Source: JBGTLA01 sp041744375
GTDB taxonomy: Bacteria; Actinomycetota; Acidimicrobiia; Spongiisociales; ZC4RG35
Assembly (NCBI GenBank): GCA_041744375.1
Contig: JBGTLA010000015.1
Span: 1-36,286 of the forward strand
Direction of reading: 5' to 3'
Length of the DNA: 36,286 bases
The notes under the pieces are model-generated. The model was given only the letters and a program-made list of their open reading frames with translations, made no database searches and was not told the DNA's origin. This document shows, in pieces, positions 23,600 through 31,360 of the stretch (position 1 is the stretch's first letter; each line of letters starts with the position of its first letter). The position numbers were made by a program, and so were the translations under genes.

Positions 23600-24778
23600 T
23601 TGGCGAACATGCCCTTCTCGGCCCAGGAGTATGCCGAGCGACTCGAGAAGGTCCGAGCGGCCATGGCCGATCGCGACCTCGACACTCTGGTCGTCTCTGA
23701 CCCATCCAACATGGCGTGGCTGACTGGATACGACGGCTGGTCGTTCTACACCCACCAGGCAGTGGTCATCGACCACCACTCCGACCCGCTGTGGTGGGGT
23801 AGAACCCAGGACGCCAACGGCGCCAAGCGCACCGTGTACATGGAGCACTCGAGAATCGTCGGCTACCCCGACGACCTCGTCCAGTCCACGAGCGGACATC
23901 CCCATCGGCACCTGGCCGGAGTCCTGTCGGACTTCGGCATCGGCGCCGGCCGGGTCGGCGTCGAACTCGACAACTACTACTACTCGGCCGCCGCCCACCT
24001 CCAGTTGCTAGGCGGCCTCGGTGACGCCGAGCTTGTCGACGCCACCGGGCTCGTCAACTGGCAGCGCACGGTGAAGTCCCCCCAAGAGCTGGCCTACATG
24101 AAGAAGGCGGGTGAGATCGTCACCCGCATCCACGACCGGATCCGCGAGATGGTGGAACCCGGAGTGCGCAAGAACGACCTCGTGGCCGAGATCTTCCACA
24201 CCGGAATCACGGGTACGCCTGAGCAAGGAGGCGACTACCCGGCCATCGTTCCCATGCTTCCCACCGGGTCCGACGCGTCGGCGCCCCATCTCACATGGGA
24301 CGACCGGCCGTTCGAAAAGGGAACGGGGACTTTCTTCGAGGTGGCCGGATGTGTGCGCCGCTACCACGTGCCTTTGTGCCGCTCTGTCTTCCTGGGCGAC
24401 CCACCCCCCGAGATGCGCAACGGCGAGAAGGCCCTGTTGGAGGGACTCGAGGCGGGGCTCGAAGCCGCCCGGGCCGGCAATCGCGCCAGCGACGTCGCTC
24501 TCGCCCTGTTCACGGCCATGCAACGAGCCGGGATCGAGAGGGAGGGACGTTGCGGCTATCCCATCGGTCTCAGCTACCCGCCCGACTGGGGCGAACGAAC
24601 GATCAGCTTTCGGACCACCGACCACACCGTTCTCGAGCCGGGGATGACCTTCCACTTCATGCCCGGTCTGTGGATGGACGACTGGGGTCTGGAGATCACC
24701 GAGAGCATCGTCATCACCGAAAACGGCCCCGCCGAGACGCTGGCCGACTATCCCCGGCAGCTATTCGTCAAGAACTGA
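23600..24778 (+). CDS. doeA: Ectoine hydrolase DoeA (EutD), M24-like
   Basis: This protein of about 392 residues opens the ectoine ring to N-acetyl-2,4-diaminobutyrate. It has the creatinase/M24 layout: an N-terminal domain with VSDPSNMAWLTGYDGWSFYT and HQAVVIDHHSDPLWWGRTQD, then a pita-bread domain from about residue 160 (VKSPQELAYMKKAGEIVTRI). Where metallopeptidases have paired metal-binding Asp residues, this protein reads FFEVAGCVRRYHVPLCRSVF, so the metal site is not conserved. That agrees with DoeA/EutD acting through a Glu nucleophile rather than a metal. The TTG at 23600 has CGGAG nine bases upstream; the ATG at 23609 is the alternative. Its stop overlaps the eutB2 start as TGATG. 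This gene is the strongest marker that the island is for ectoine. Confidence 0.9.
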   Translation: MANMPFSAQEYAERLEKVRAAMADRDLDTLVVSDPSNMAWLTGYDGWSFYTHQAVVIDHHSDPLWWGRTQDANGAKRTVYMEHSRIVGYPDDLVQSTSGHPHRHLAGVLSDFGIGAGRVGVELDNYYYSAAAHLQLLGGLGDAELVDATGLVNWQRTVKSPQELAYMKKAGEIVTRIHDRIREMVEPGVRKNDLVAEIFHTGITGTPEQGGDYPAIVPMLPTGSDASAPHLTWDDRPFEKGTGTFFEVAGCVRRYHVPLCRSVFLGDPPPEMRNGEKALLEGLEAGLEAARAGNRASDVALALFTAMQRAGIEREGRCGYPIGLSYPPDWGERTISFRTTDHTVLEPGMTFHFMPGLWMDDWGLEITESIVITENGPAETLADYPRQLFVKN

Positions 24779-25788
24779 TGCAGACCCCGGATCTCTCCCT
24801 CGAGGACGTCTACCGGGCCCGACAGCGTCTGAAGGGAGTGACGCGTCGTACTCCTCTGGTGACCTCAGAGGTCCTGTCCCATAGCCTGGGAGCGACCGTG
24901 CGACTCAAGCTCGAGTGCACTCAGGAGACGCGCTCGTTCAAGGTGCGAGGCGCTGGCAACGCCATCCTCGCCCACCGGGAAAGGGGCGCCCTAGGAAACC
25001 TCGTGACCTACTCGACGGGGAACCACGGTCGCGCCACCGCCCACATCGCTGCTCGCCTGGGCATTCCGGTGACCGTATGCATGTCGGCCAACACCACCGC
25101 CGACAAGAGGTCGGCGCTGGCCGCCATGGGCGCCGACGTACGCGTCGTGGGTGAGACCCAGGACGAGGCCGCCAGGGCGGCGACTGATTTGGCAGCAGAA
25201 GGCGCCAGCCTCATCGATCCCATCGACGACCCCGCCACCACCGCCGGGCACGCCACCATCGGCCTCGAGTTGCTCGAGGAGTGGCCGGAGGTCGACACCG
25301 TCGTGGTCCCGGTTTCCGGTGGAGCTCTGATCGCGGGGATCGCCTTGTGCATGAAGAACGCCGCCAACCGACCACGCGTCATCGGTGTGTCGATGGATCG
25401 GGGGGCGGCGATGCACGCCAGCCTGCAGGCAGGCCGGCCGGTGGCGTTGCCGGAGGTCGAAAGCCTCGCCGATAGCCTCCAGGGCGGCATCGGCCTAGAG
25501 AACACCCACACGTTCCGGATGGTGCGTGAACTGGTCGACGACCTGATCCTCGTGACGGAAGAGGAGATCGGCCGGGCGATGACTCTGGCCTTCTCGGTGG
25601 AGCGATTGGTCTTGGAAGGGGCGGGCGCCTGCCCGATCGCCGTCCTGCTGAAGGAGCAACGACCCGCTCTCGGAGAAAACATCGCCCTCCTCGCCACCGG
25701 CGGGATGGTCGACGCCCACCAACTGTGTGAGGTCAGCGCCCGACACCGCCAGGCCGTCAACGAGCTGACGGAGCGGGTGGCGGTATGA
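24778..25788 (+). CDS. EutB-like PLP-dependent dehydratase, copy 2
   Basis: This 336-residue enzyme is a second member of the threonine-dehydratase/EutB group, clearly related to the copy at 13709-14716 (shared TPLV, SFKVRGA, STGNHGRA, ADSLQGGIGLENTHTFR). Lys55 is the PLP lysine. Two local changes stand out: Arg52 precedes SFK where the first copy has Gly, and the phosphate loop is SGGAL (180-184) instead of SGGGL. These could alter substrate or cofactor handling. The ATG overlaps the doeA stop (TGATG), and the 3' end overlaps the deacetylase gene as ATGA, so it is translated with the ectoine hydrolase. It may act on a different intermediate from copy 1, for example diaminobutyrate versus its hydroxylated form. 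This is inference. Confidence 0.82.
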   Translation: MQTPDLSLEDVYRARQRLKGVTRRTPLVTSEVLSHSLGATVRLKLECTQETRSFKVRGAGNAILAHRERGALGNLVTYSTGNHGRATAHIAARLGIPVTVCMSANTTADKRSALAAMGADVRVVGETQDEAARAATDLAAEGASLIDPIDDPATTAGHATIGLELLEEWPEVDTVVVPVSGGALIAGIALCMKNAANRPRVIGVSMDRGAAMHASLQAGRPVALPEVESLADSLQGGIGLENTHTFRMVRELVDDLILVTEEEIGRAMTLAFSVERLVLEGAGACPIAVLLKEQRPALGENIALLATGGMVDAHQLCEVSARHRQAVNELTERVAV

Positions 25789-26948
25789 GTGATCTTCTCA
25801 ATGAGACGATGCTCATCCTGGGAGACCTGGTCGGTTTCCCGACCGTGACATCGGAATCGAACCTGGACTTGATCGCCTACGTCGTCGAGCGATTGAAGCC
25901 GCTGGACGCCGACCTCCGTCTCACCTACGACGACTCCGGCCGGAAGGCCAACCTGTTCGCCACGATCGGGCCGCCGAGCGACGGAGGCGTGGTCTTGTCA
26001 GGTCACTCCGACGTCGTACCGGCGGATGAGCCCGACTGGACCGGAGCGCCCTTCGTGGCGATGCGCCGCCACCAGAACATCTACGGGCGCGGAACCGCGG
26101 ACATGAAGGGATTCCTCGCCTGCGCTCTGGCGATGGCACCGCGCTTTGCCTCTCACGACTTGCGCCGTCCCCTTCACCTGGCGATCACTTTCGATGAGGA
26201 GGAAGGATGCCGGGGTATGCCGTATCTTCTCGCCGACCTGACCCGTACCGGCCCCAAGCCAACTGCTGCGATAGTGGGCGAGCCCACGGCCATGGAGATC
26301 GTGACCGCTCACAAGGGCTGCCACGAGTTCACCACCACCATCACCGGCCTGGAAGGACACGGTTCTGCACCTGATCAGGCTGTGAACGCCGTGCAGATCG
26401 CCGCCCGCTATGTGGCTGAGCTCATGACGTTGGGCGCCGAACTCGCCGACCGAGCCCCGACCCACAGCCCCTACGCTCCTCCCCACACCACAGTCAGCGT
26501 AGGAAGGATTCGGGGAGGAGCCGCCCGCAACGTGGTAGCGGGCGAATGCACTTTCGAGTGGGAAGTGCGTCCCATCAGCCGAGCCGATGCCGACTTCGTA
26601 GCGGCCCGAGTGGACCGGCTCGAAGAGACGCTGTCCGAAGAGATGCGGCGGATTTCGCCAGCCACCTCCGTGGTCACCGTGACAGAAGGAACCGTCGGCG
26701 GCCTGGACGCCGACGAGGACTCTCCCGCGCTGCGCCTGGCCCAGCAGTTGTTGGACACCACCCACAGCACCACCGCCGCCTTCGGAACCGAAGCCGGCCT
26801 CTATCAGGAGGCCGGCATTCCCGCAGTGGTTTGTGGCCCGGGAAGCATCGACGTTGCCCACCGGCCCGATGAGCACATCAGCCTCGAACAACTCGGACGC
26901 TGCCTCGACATGATGGACCGGCTCCGACTCGAACTCGCCAAGGAGTGA
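25785..26948 (+). CDS. M20 metallopeptidase, ArgE-like deacetylase (probable DoeB replacement)
   Basis: This 387-residue zinc enzyme of the M20/ArgE/DapE family removes acyl groups from amino acids. The zinc site is complete: His74 and Asp76 in SGHSDVVP, Asp106 in GRGTADMKG, the acidic run Glu138-Glu140 in FDEEEGC, and a C-terminal His in VAHRPDEHIS. The dimerisation domain lies between about residues 180 and 290 (KGCHEFTTTITGLEGHGSAP). It overlaps eutB2 by four bases (ATGA). Standard ectoine clusters encode DoeB/EutE, an aspartoacylase-type deacetylase, to convert N-acetyl-diaminobutyrate to diaminobutyrate. None is seen here, and this ArgE-like protein is the natural substitute because N-acetylornithine differs by only one methylene. 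N-acetylornithine deacetylation itself is the main alternative. Confidence 0.87.
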   Translation: MSDLLNETMLILGDLVGFPTVTSESNLDLIAYVVERLKPLDADLRLTYDDSGRKANLFATIGPPSDGGVVLSGHSDVVPADEPDWTGAPFVAMRRHQNIYGRGTADMKGFLACALAMAPRFASHDLRRPLHLAITFDEEEGCRGMPYLLADLTRTGPKPTAAIVGEPTAMEIVTAHKGCHEFTTTITGLEGHGSAPDQAVNAVQIAARYVAELMTLGAELADRAPTHSPYAPPHTTVSVGRIRGGAARNVVAGECTFEWEVRPISRADADFVAARVDRLEETLSEEMRRISPATSVVTVTEGTVGGLDADEDSPALRLAQQLLDTTHSTTAAFGTEAGLYQEAGIPAVVCGPGSIDVAHRPDEHISLEQLGRCLDMMDRLRLELAKE

Positions 26949-26953
26949 TCACC

Positions 26954-27523
26954 ATGGCGCACCATCAGAACCGCGCCCACACGACATCGACCCATTCCGT
27001 ACCGGGCCTGCGTCGCCTGCTGATCCTGGCGGCGGCCGTGGCGTGCCTCTCGGCGGGCTGTAGCGACGACGGTGCCGCCCCGCCCCCTGACGACCCGCTG
27101 TTCGACCTCCAGGTGGTAGGGATCGACTTTCCGCTGAACTCGATCCTCCTCACCAACGTCGGCACGGATCCGGTCCGCACGCAGGGCCTTCACCTGTGCC
27201 AAGACGGAGAGTGCATGGAATTCAACATCTTCACCATCGCTCCCCGAGCGACCATCCTCTTCAGCGTGTCTCGGGTCGGAGGAGTCGACCCTGCCGGCGG
27301 GGAGCTCGCGCTGCACCGGTCCGACGCCTTCGAAGATCCCGAGTCGGTGGTGGACTATGTCGCCTGGGGTGTCCCTGGTCACCAGGGTGTCCAGGCCGCC
27401 GCCGCCGCCCAGCTCTGGAACGAGGACGACTACGTTCCCACCGAGGGGGGCACCATCATCCTCACCAGGGTCGAGCCCACCATCGGCTCCGACACCTGGC
27501 AGGCCAGCGCCGAGATTCCGTGA
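26954..27523 (+). CDS. Lipoprotein with lamin-tail-like domain
   Basis: This 189-residue secreted lipoprotein has a long N-terminal region, a hydrophobic core (LLILAAAVACL) and lipobox LSAGC with Cys36. The mature part looks like a small beta-sandwich of the lamin-tail type: VGIDFPLNSILLTNVGTDPV, a C-x4-C pair (LCQDGECME), IAPRATILFSV and DYVAWGVPGHQGV. Such domains occur in many secreted actinobacterial proteins and are thought to bind other molecules; no enzyme activity is implied. The ATG at 26954 has AGGAG eight bases upstream. It follows the deacetylase stop by five bases, so it may be co-transcribed with the ectoine operon, but nothing ties its function to ectoine. Confidence 0.72.
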   Translation: MAHHQNRAHTTSTHSVPGLRRLLILAAAVACLSAGCSDDGAAPPPDDPLFDLQVVGIDFPLNSILLTNVGTDPVRTQGLHLCQDGECMEFNIFTIAPRATILFSVSRVGGVDPAGGELALHRSDAFEDPESVVDYVAWGVPGHQGVQAAAAAQLWNEDDYVPTEGGTIILTRVEPTIGSDTWQASAEIP

Positions 27524-27587
27524 TCGAGTCGGAGGACCTGTCGACGTCGCCCCCCTTAGCAGGAACGATGGGAGGACAGGCTTCGGG

Positions 27588-29339
27588 TCATTCGTCGAGG
27601 ATGTAGACGGGCTCCCGGTAGTAGCGGATCTGCCCGGCCCGTTCCTTTTCGGTCAGGTGATCGTGGAGCCAGCGGTTCTTCTCTTCCAGGGAGCGATCAC
27701 CGAGCACGAGATGAAGCGGCACGTCGAGATGGAGGACGCGCCCGGGAACGATGAAACGGGTGACCCCGGCCGGGAGGAGGGTGCCGTGGCGGGCAGCCAA
27801 CAGGACCTGCTCCACGGTGAACTGCGGATACTCCACCAGCGCGGTCATGTCCGGGTACCAGCCGGCCAGCCTGCGCAGGTCTCGTTCCAGCGTCCTCGAC
27901 ACGACGGTCGCCTCGATGTAGGCCTCGGCGACTTCGGCTATGGCTTCGAAGCGGTTGCGGCCCTCGTTGGGGTGCAGCACGAAGGCTCGCCCGTCGGAGG
28001 CACTGATGGCGCACAAGCCGCCGTACTCGATCATTCGGTCCTGTGGCGACCCCTCTGTCACCTCCTCAAGCCGAACCCCTGCGAGGCCTTCCAGCAGAGC
28101 TACCAACTCGTCGACGCCGAGGCGCCGCACGACGTGGTGCCACGTTTCGAGTGTGAGGCCATCGGCGACACTCACATCCTGGATCACCGCGTGTGTGGCC
28201 CCGATCCGACGGAGCGCCTCTGTCCGGGTGGCACCGTCCAGCACGACATAGCGGTCCTCGATGGCGGCGACGATGGTCGGGTTACGGAGCATTCCTTCGT
28301 CGTTGAGACGAGCCGCCAGACGTTGGGCGCGACGTGGATCGGTTGCCTCGTGGGGTACGACGCGATCCAGCGCCACAAATCGCACAGGGAGGATCGAGCG
28401 ACTCCCGCCCCGCCCCAGCCGCTTCACGATTTCCGACGCCACCTCGGCGGCGGCCGTCGACTGGGCGTCCGCCGTGCTGGCACCGATGTGGGGGGTGGCG
28501 ATCACCAACGGATGACGCGCCAGAGGGCTCTGTCCCGCCGGCTCCTCGACGAAAACATCGAGAGCCGCTCCGGCGATTCGTCCCTCGTCGAGAGCCTCCA
28601 GAAGGGCCTGTTCATCGACGATCGACCCCCGCGACGTGTTGATGAGGTAGGCGCTGGGCTTCATCCTGGCCAGCTCGGCAGCCCCGATCAGCTGTTCGGT
28701 GTTGGACCGAGCCGGAACATGGAGGCTTACGAAGTCGGACTGGGCGAGGAGGTCGAAGAGATCGAGTGGTTCCACCCCGGCCTCGAGGTAGAGCTCGGGT
28801 GTGGGCCGGTGCTGGTGGGTGACGATACGCATCCCGAAGGCTCGCGCCCGTGACGCCACCGCCTGACCGATCCGACCGAAACCCACGACACCCAAGGTCT
28901 TACCGGCCAAGCCCTCACCCATGAGCTCCTTCTTCAGCCACCTGCCCTCCTTGAGAGCCGAGTCGCCTCGGGTGACGTTGCGGGCGAGGGCGACCAGAAA
29001 GCCAACGGTCAACTCGGCTACCGCCAGAGTGTTGGCGTCGGGGCTGTTGACAACCTCGATCTCACGTTCGACCGCAGCGGCTACATCGATGGCGTCGAGT
29101 CCCGCGCCTGCCCGGGCTATGACCTTGAGCCGCTCCCCGGACTCGATCACGCGAGCCGTGATCTTGGTCGCCGACCGGACGACGACTGCTTCGTAATCGG
29201 CAATGATCGCCACCAGCTCGTCTTCGTCGAGCCCGGGACGAACATCGACGTCGAAGTGGCTCCTCAGCGTCTCGAGGCCATCCTCGGCGATGGCGTCGCA
29301 GACGAGGACTCGTGGTCGGCGATGTTGTACGTCGCTCAA
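27588..29339 (-). CDS. Phosphoglycerate dehydrogenase fused to SerK/SbnI-like (ParB-fold) domain
   Basis: This 583-residue protein joins two enzymes of phosphoserine metabolism. Residues 1-310 form a D-3-phosphoglycerate dehydrogenase: VVGFGRIGQA (151-160) binds NAD, and Arg237 (NTSRGSI), Glu266 (DVFVEEP) and His284 (ATPHIGAST) are the catalytic triad. The usual ASB and ACT regulatory domains are missing. From about 318 on it matches the ParB/Srx-fold free-serine kinases SerK and SbnI: FVALDRVVPHE (321-331, Glu331 as likely catalytic Glu), EGMLRNPTIV, YVVLDGATRTEALRRIG (364-380), then LLPAGVTRFIVPGRVLHLDV (521-540) and RYYREPVYILDE at the very end. The kinase makes O-phosphoserine directly from serine. 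The TTG at 29339 has GAGAGG upstream and is the only plausible start. It follows the thioesterase gene by 27 bases. Domain assignment is by motif memory; activity of the second half is inferred. Confidence 0.82.
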   Translation of the reverse strand: MSDVQHRRPRVLVCDAIAEDGLETLRSHFDVDVRPGLDEDELVAIIADYEAVVVRSATKITARVIESGERLKVIARAGAGLDAIDVAAAVEREIEVVNSPDANTLAVAELTVGFLVALARNVTRGDSALKEGRWLKKELMGEGLAGKTLGVVGFGRIGQAVASRARAFGMRIVTHQHRPTPELYLEAGVEPLDLFDLLAQSDFVSLHVPARSNTEQLIGAAELARMKPSAYLINTSRGSIVDEQALLEALDEGRIAGAALDVFVEEPAGQSPLARHPLVIATPHIGASTADAQSTAAAEVASEIVKRLGRGGSRSILPVRFVALDRVVPHEATDPRRAQRLAARLNDEGMLRNPTIVAAIEDRYVVLDGATRTEALRRIGATHAVIQDVSVADGLTLETWHHVVRRLGVDELVALLEGLAGVRLEEVTEGSPQDRMIEYGGLCAISASDGRAFVLHPNEGRNRFEAIAEVAEAYIEATVVSRTLERDLRRLAGWYPDMTALVEYPQFTVEQVLLAARHGTLLPAGVTRFIVPGRVLHLDVPLHLVLGDRSLEEKNRWLHDHLTEKERAGQIRYYREPVYILDE

Positions 29340-29366
29340 GCAGCCCTCTCGGACGGGTTACCCAGC

Positions 29367-29774
29367 TTACGGTTTCCGTTCGCCCGCTGGCACGGCAGCC
29401 TCCTTGAAGTCGGTGGGAACCCGCTTGGGTCGGCCCATCAGGTCGGTGAATGCTGCCTTCACATCCAGTGTGGCAACGAGGTCGGTTCCTCGTTTCATCT
29501 CCTGATGCCAGGTCGAGGTCACCCGCCCCACCTCACCCACCTCGGTGGAGATCGTGAGGGTGTCGTTGAGGCCGGCGGTGGACACGAACCGGGCAGTCAA
29601 TTCCACTACGACCAGCTGGTGACCCAATCGTTTCAGGACGTCCATCCCCCAGCCGAGGTCGGTCAGATACTCGATGCGGGCCGTCTCGAAATAGGCGAGG
29701 TAGTTCGTGTGGTTGACGTGATCGTATGGGTCGAGCTCGTAGAACCTCACCCGTAGCTCGGTGTGGTGTTTCAT
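29367..29774 (-). CDS. Hotdog-fold acyl-CoA thioesterase (4HBT type)
   Basis: This 135-residue protein is a YbgC/4-hydroxybenzoyl-CoA thioesterase-type hotdog enzyme that hydrolyses acyl-CoA or similar thioesters. The catalytic segment is RFYELDPYDHVNHTNYLAYF with the Asp near residue 15 and the HVNH turn, followed by ETARIEYL. The length is that of a single hotdog domain. The ATG at 29774 is the usual distance before this motif. An in-frame ATG seven codons earlier (29795) is possible, and neither has a strong ribosome-binding site. It precedes the phosphoglycerate dehydrogenase fusion by 27 bases on the same strand, so they may be co-transcribed, but no metabolic link is evident. Confidence 0.82.
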   Translation of the reverse strand: MKHHTELRVRFYELDPYDHVNHTNYLAYFETARIEYLTDLGWGMDVLKRLGHQLVVVELTARFVSTAGLNDTLTISTEVGEVGRVTSTWHQEMKRGTDLVATLDVKAAFTDLMGRPKRVPTDFKEAAVPAGERKP

Positions 29775-29849
29775 GGCCGTGGCATCTTCGCGCATCTGGG
29801 AATCCGGCGGGGAACCAGACGCGTGAGGAGCTCGTCCTCTCTCGCTGGC

Positions 29850-29855
29850 TACGCT
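29850..29855 (+). promoter_or_regulatory. -10 box for leaderless transcript
   Basis: TACGCT is followed by seven bases and then the ATG at 29863. No ribosome-binding site lies between them. Confidence 0.45.
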
Positions 29856-29862
29856 CGGCGTC

Positions 29863-30873
29863 ATGAAAGCCTGGCTCCTCACCGACACCACCGGCATCGA
29901 CGCATTCGTCCTCGACGACATCGAGACCCCCGAGCCCGGCGCGGGCGAGGTGCGGGTGAGGCTGCGAACCAGCGGTCTCAACCACCTCGACCTGTGGGTT
30001 TCCCGTGGTCTCCCGGCGCCAAAGCACCTCCCCCACGTCCTCGGCGCCGACGGCGCAGGAACCATCGACGCAGTGGGTGAGGGTGTCGTGGGACTCCAAC
30101 CGGGCGACGAAGTGGTCATCGACCCGTCGCTCTCGTGCGGCGCGTGCGAAGCCTGCGGCCGCGACGACATCGTCTACTGCCGCCAATTCGGGATTCTGGG
30201 CGAACATCACACCGGCACCCTCGCCGAATACGTGGTGGTCCCGGACAGAAACGCCCTCCCCAAGCCCACCTCCCTCGACTGGGACAAAGCGGGAGCCTTC
30301 GGCCTCGTCACGGGTACCGCACTCCGCATGCTCGACCGGGGTCGTCTCGCCGGGGGGGAGACGGTCCTCATACCCGGCATCGGCGGAGGGGTGTCGTCGG
30401 CGGCTCTCCTCTTGGCCAAGGCACGCGGGGCGCGCGTGTTCGTCACGTCACGCTCACCCGACAAGATCGCCTGGGCGGTCGAGCACGGGGCCGCGGCCGG
30501 ATTCGACTCCGCCGGCGAGTTCTCATCCGAGATGAAAGCGCAGGGGGGCGCCGACATCGTGATCGAGAATGTGGGTCCTGCCACCTGGGGCCAGTCACTT
30601 CGGTCCCTCAAACCGGGAGGGCGAATGGTGGTGTGTGGGGCCACCACAGGTCCCAAGGTGGAGTTGACCATCCCCGTCCTGTGGTTCAAGCAGTTGGAGC
30701 TGATCGGCTCCTCGATGGCCACCCACTCCCAGTTCTCCCGCGCCCTGACCTTGGTGGCGTCGGGCGAGGTCGAGGTGCCCATCGACTCGGTGTTCGAGTT
30801 CGAGCGTCTCCCCGACGCCCTCCGCCATCTCGATTCGGCTTCCCAGATGGGCAAGGTGGTGGTCTCGCGCTGA
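29863..30873 (+). CDS. Zinc-type medium-chain dehydrogenase/quinone oxidoreductase
   Basis: This 336-residue cytosolic oxidoreductase belongs to the medium-chain dehydrogenase/reductase superfamily. The N-terminal GroES-like domain has LNHLDLWVSRG and HVLGADGAGTIDAVGEGV, and a structural zinc site CGACEACGRDDIVYC with four Cys. The Rossmann domain contains VLIPGIGGGVSSAALLLAKA and the later GGRMVVCGATTGPKVEL. The first catalytic zinc ligand of alcohol dehydrogenases (Cys) is replaced by Asn-His in LNHLD, as in many quinone reductase-like members that still keep the structural zinc. Substrate is unknown. The ATG at 29863 fits the domain start and the leaderless -10 box. It diverges from the thioesterase gene and stands alone before the tRNA genes. 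Confidence 0.88.
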   Translation: MKAWLLTDTTGIDAFVLDDIETPEPGAGEVRVRLRTSGLNHLDLWVSRGLPAPKHLPHVLGADGAGTIDAVGEGVVGLQPGDEVVIDPSLSCGACEACGRDDIVYCRQFGILGEHHTGTLAEYVVVPDRNALPKPTSLDWDKAGAFGLVTGTALRMLDRGRLAGGETVLIPGIGGGVSSAALLLAKARGARVFVTSRSPDKIAWAVEHGAAAGFDSAGEFSSEMKAQGGADIVIENVGPATWGQSLRSLKPGGRMVVCGATTGPKVELTIPVLWFKQLELIGSSMATHSQFSRALTLVASGEVEVPIDSVFEFERLPDALRHLDSASQMGKVVVSR

Positions 30874-30914
30874 CCCGCCGGTTCCACCCGCCCGCCCTTG
30901 TGACCACCCTCCGG

Positions 30915-30942
30915 TTGTGGGGGTAGGCGACATCTCTATACT
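30915..30942 (+). promoter_or_regulatory. Predicted promoter of the tRNA genes
   Basis: TTGTGG (30915-30920) and TATACT (30937-30942) are 16 bases apart. The predicted start lies about 28 bases before tRNA-Asp, leaving a short 5' leader for RNase P. Confidence 0.6.
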
Positions 30943-30976
30943 GCGTGGGTCACGTCCTTGGCGATGTGATGTCCCC

Positions 30977-31054
30977 GGGGGCGTAGAACAGCCTGGAGTG
31001 TTCGCCGGCCTGTCAAGCCGGAGGTCGCGGGTTCAAATCCCGTCGCTCCCGCCA
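30977..31054 (+). tRNA. tRNA-Asp (anticodon GTC)
   Basis: The full cloverleaf is present. The acceptor GGGGGCG pairs with CGCTCCC (one G-U), the D stem is GAAC/GTTC with GG in the loop, and the anticodon stem CCGGC/GCCGG encloses CTGTCAA, giving GTC. The T stem GCGGG/CCCGT encloses TTCAAAT, and G73 and an encoded CCA follow. G73 and GTC are the identity elements of tRNA-Asp. Confidence 0.93.
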
Positions 31055-31055
31055 C

Positions 31056-31079
31056 CCGAAGACCCCTATTGGTCTTCGG
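31056..31079 (+). terminator. Perfect hairpin between the two tRNA genes
   Basis: CCGAAGACC (31056-31064) and GGTCTTCGG (31071-31079) form a 9-bp stem with a 6-base loop. It begins one base after the tRNA-Asp CCA end. It could end transcription or guide processing of a two-tRNA transcript. No U-tract is present. Confidence 0.5.
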
Positions 31080-31093
31080 CGTGACACATCCGA

Positions 31094-31169
31094 GGTCAGG
31101 TAGCTCAGTTGGTAGAGCGCCGGTCTGAAAAACCGGAGGTCGACGGATCGACGCCGTCCCTGACCACCA
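31094..31169 (+). tRNA. tRNA-Phe (anticodon GAA)
   Basis: The cloverleaf has acceptor GGTCAGG/CCTGACC, D arm with GCTC/GAGC and GG in the loop, anticodon stem CCGGT/ACCGG with loop CTGAAAA (GAA), A73 and an encoded CCA. The T stem GACGG/CCGTC is good, but its loop reads ATCGACG rather than the normal TTCRANN, so base 54 is A. Confidence 0.9.
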
Positions 31170-31360
31170 CAAAACCCCCACGTCAGAGCGCTAGAAACTA
31201 CACCTGTGGCTCGCTGGGCTTTCGGACTGACCACATCCACGCGCACTTATGCAGCCCATGCGGGTGTTGATTTGACGCCGCCAGGCACCATCGTTGCTCC
31301 CCGCTTCGCCCCAGACGACAGCCACTTCGCTGTCCGCAGCGGCACTGAGGAGATGGGGCG

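Noticed and set aside
27357..28853. A 498-codon plus-strand frame opposite the phosphoglycerate dehydrogenase fusion
   Set aside because: The minus-strand protein has complete catalytic motifs along its whole length, so the plus frame is a shadow.
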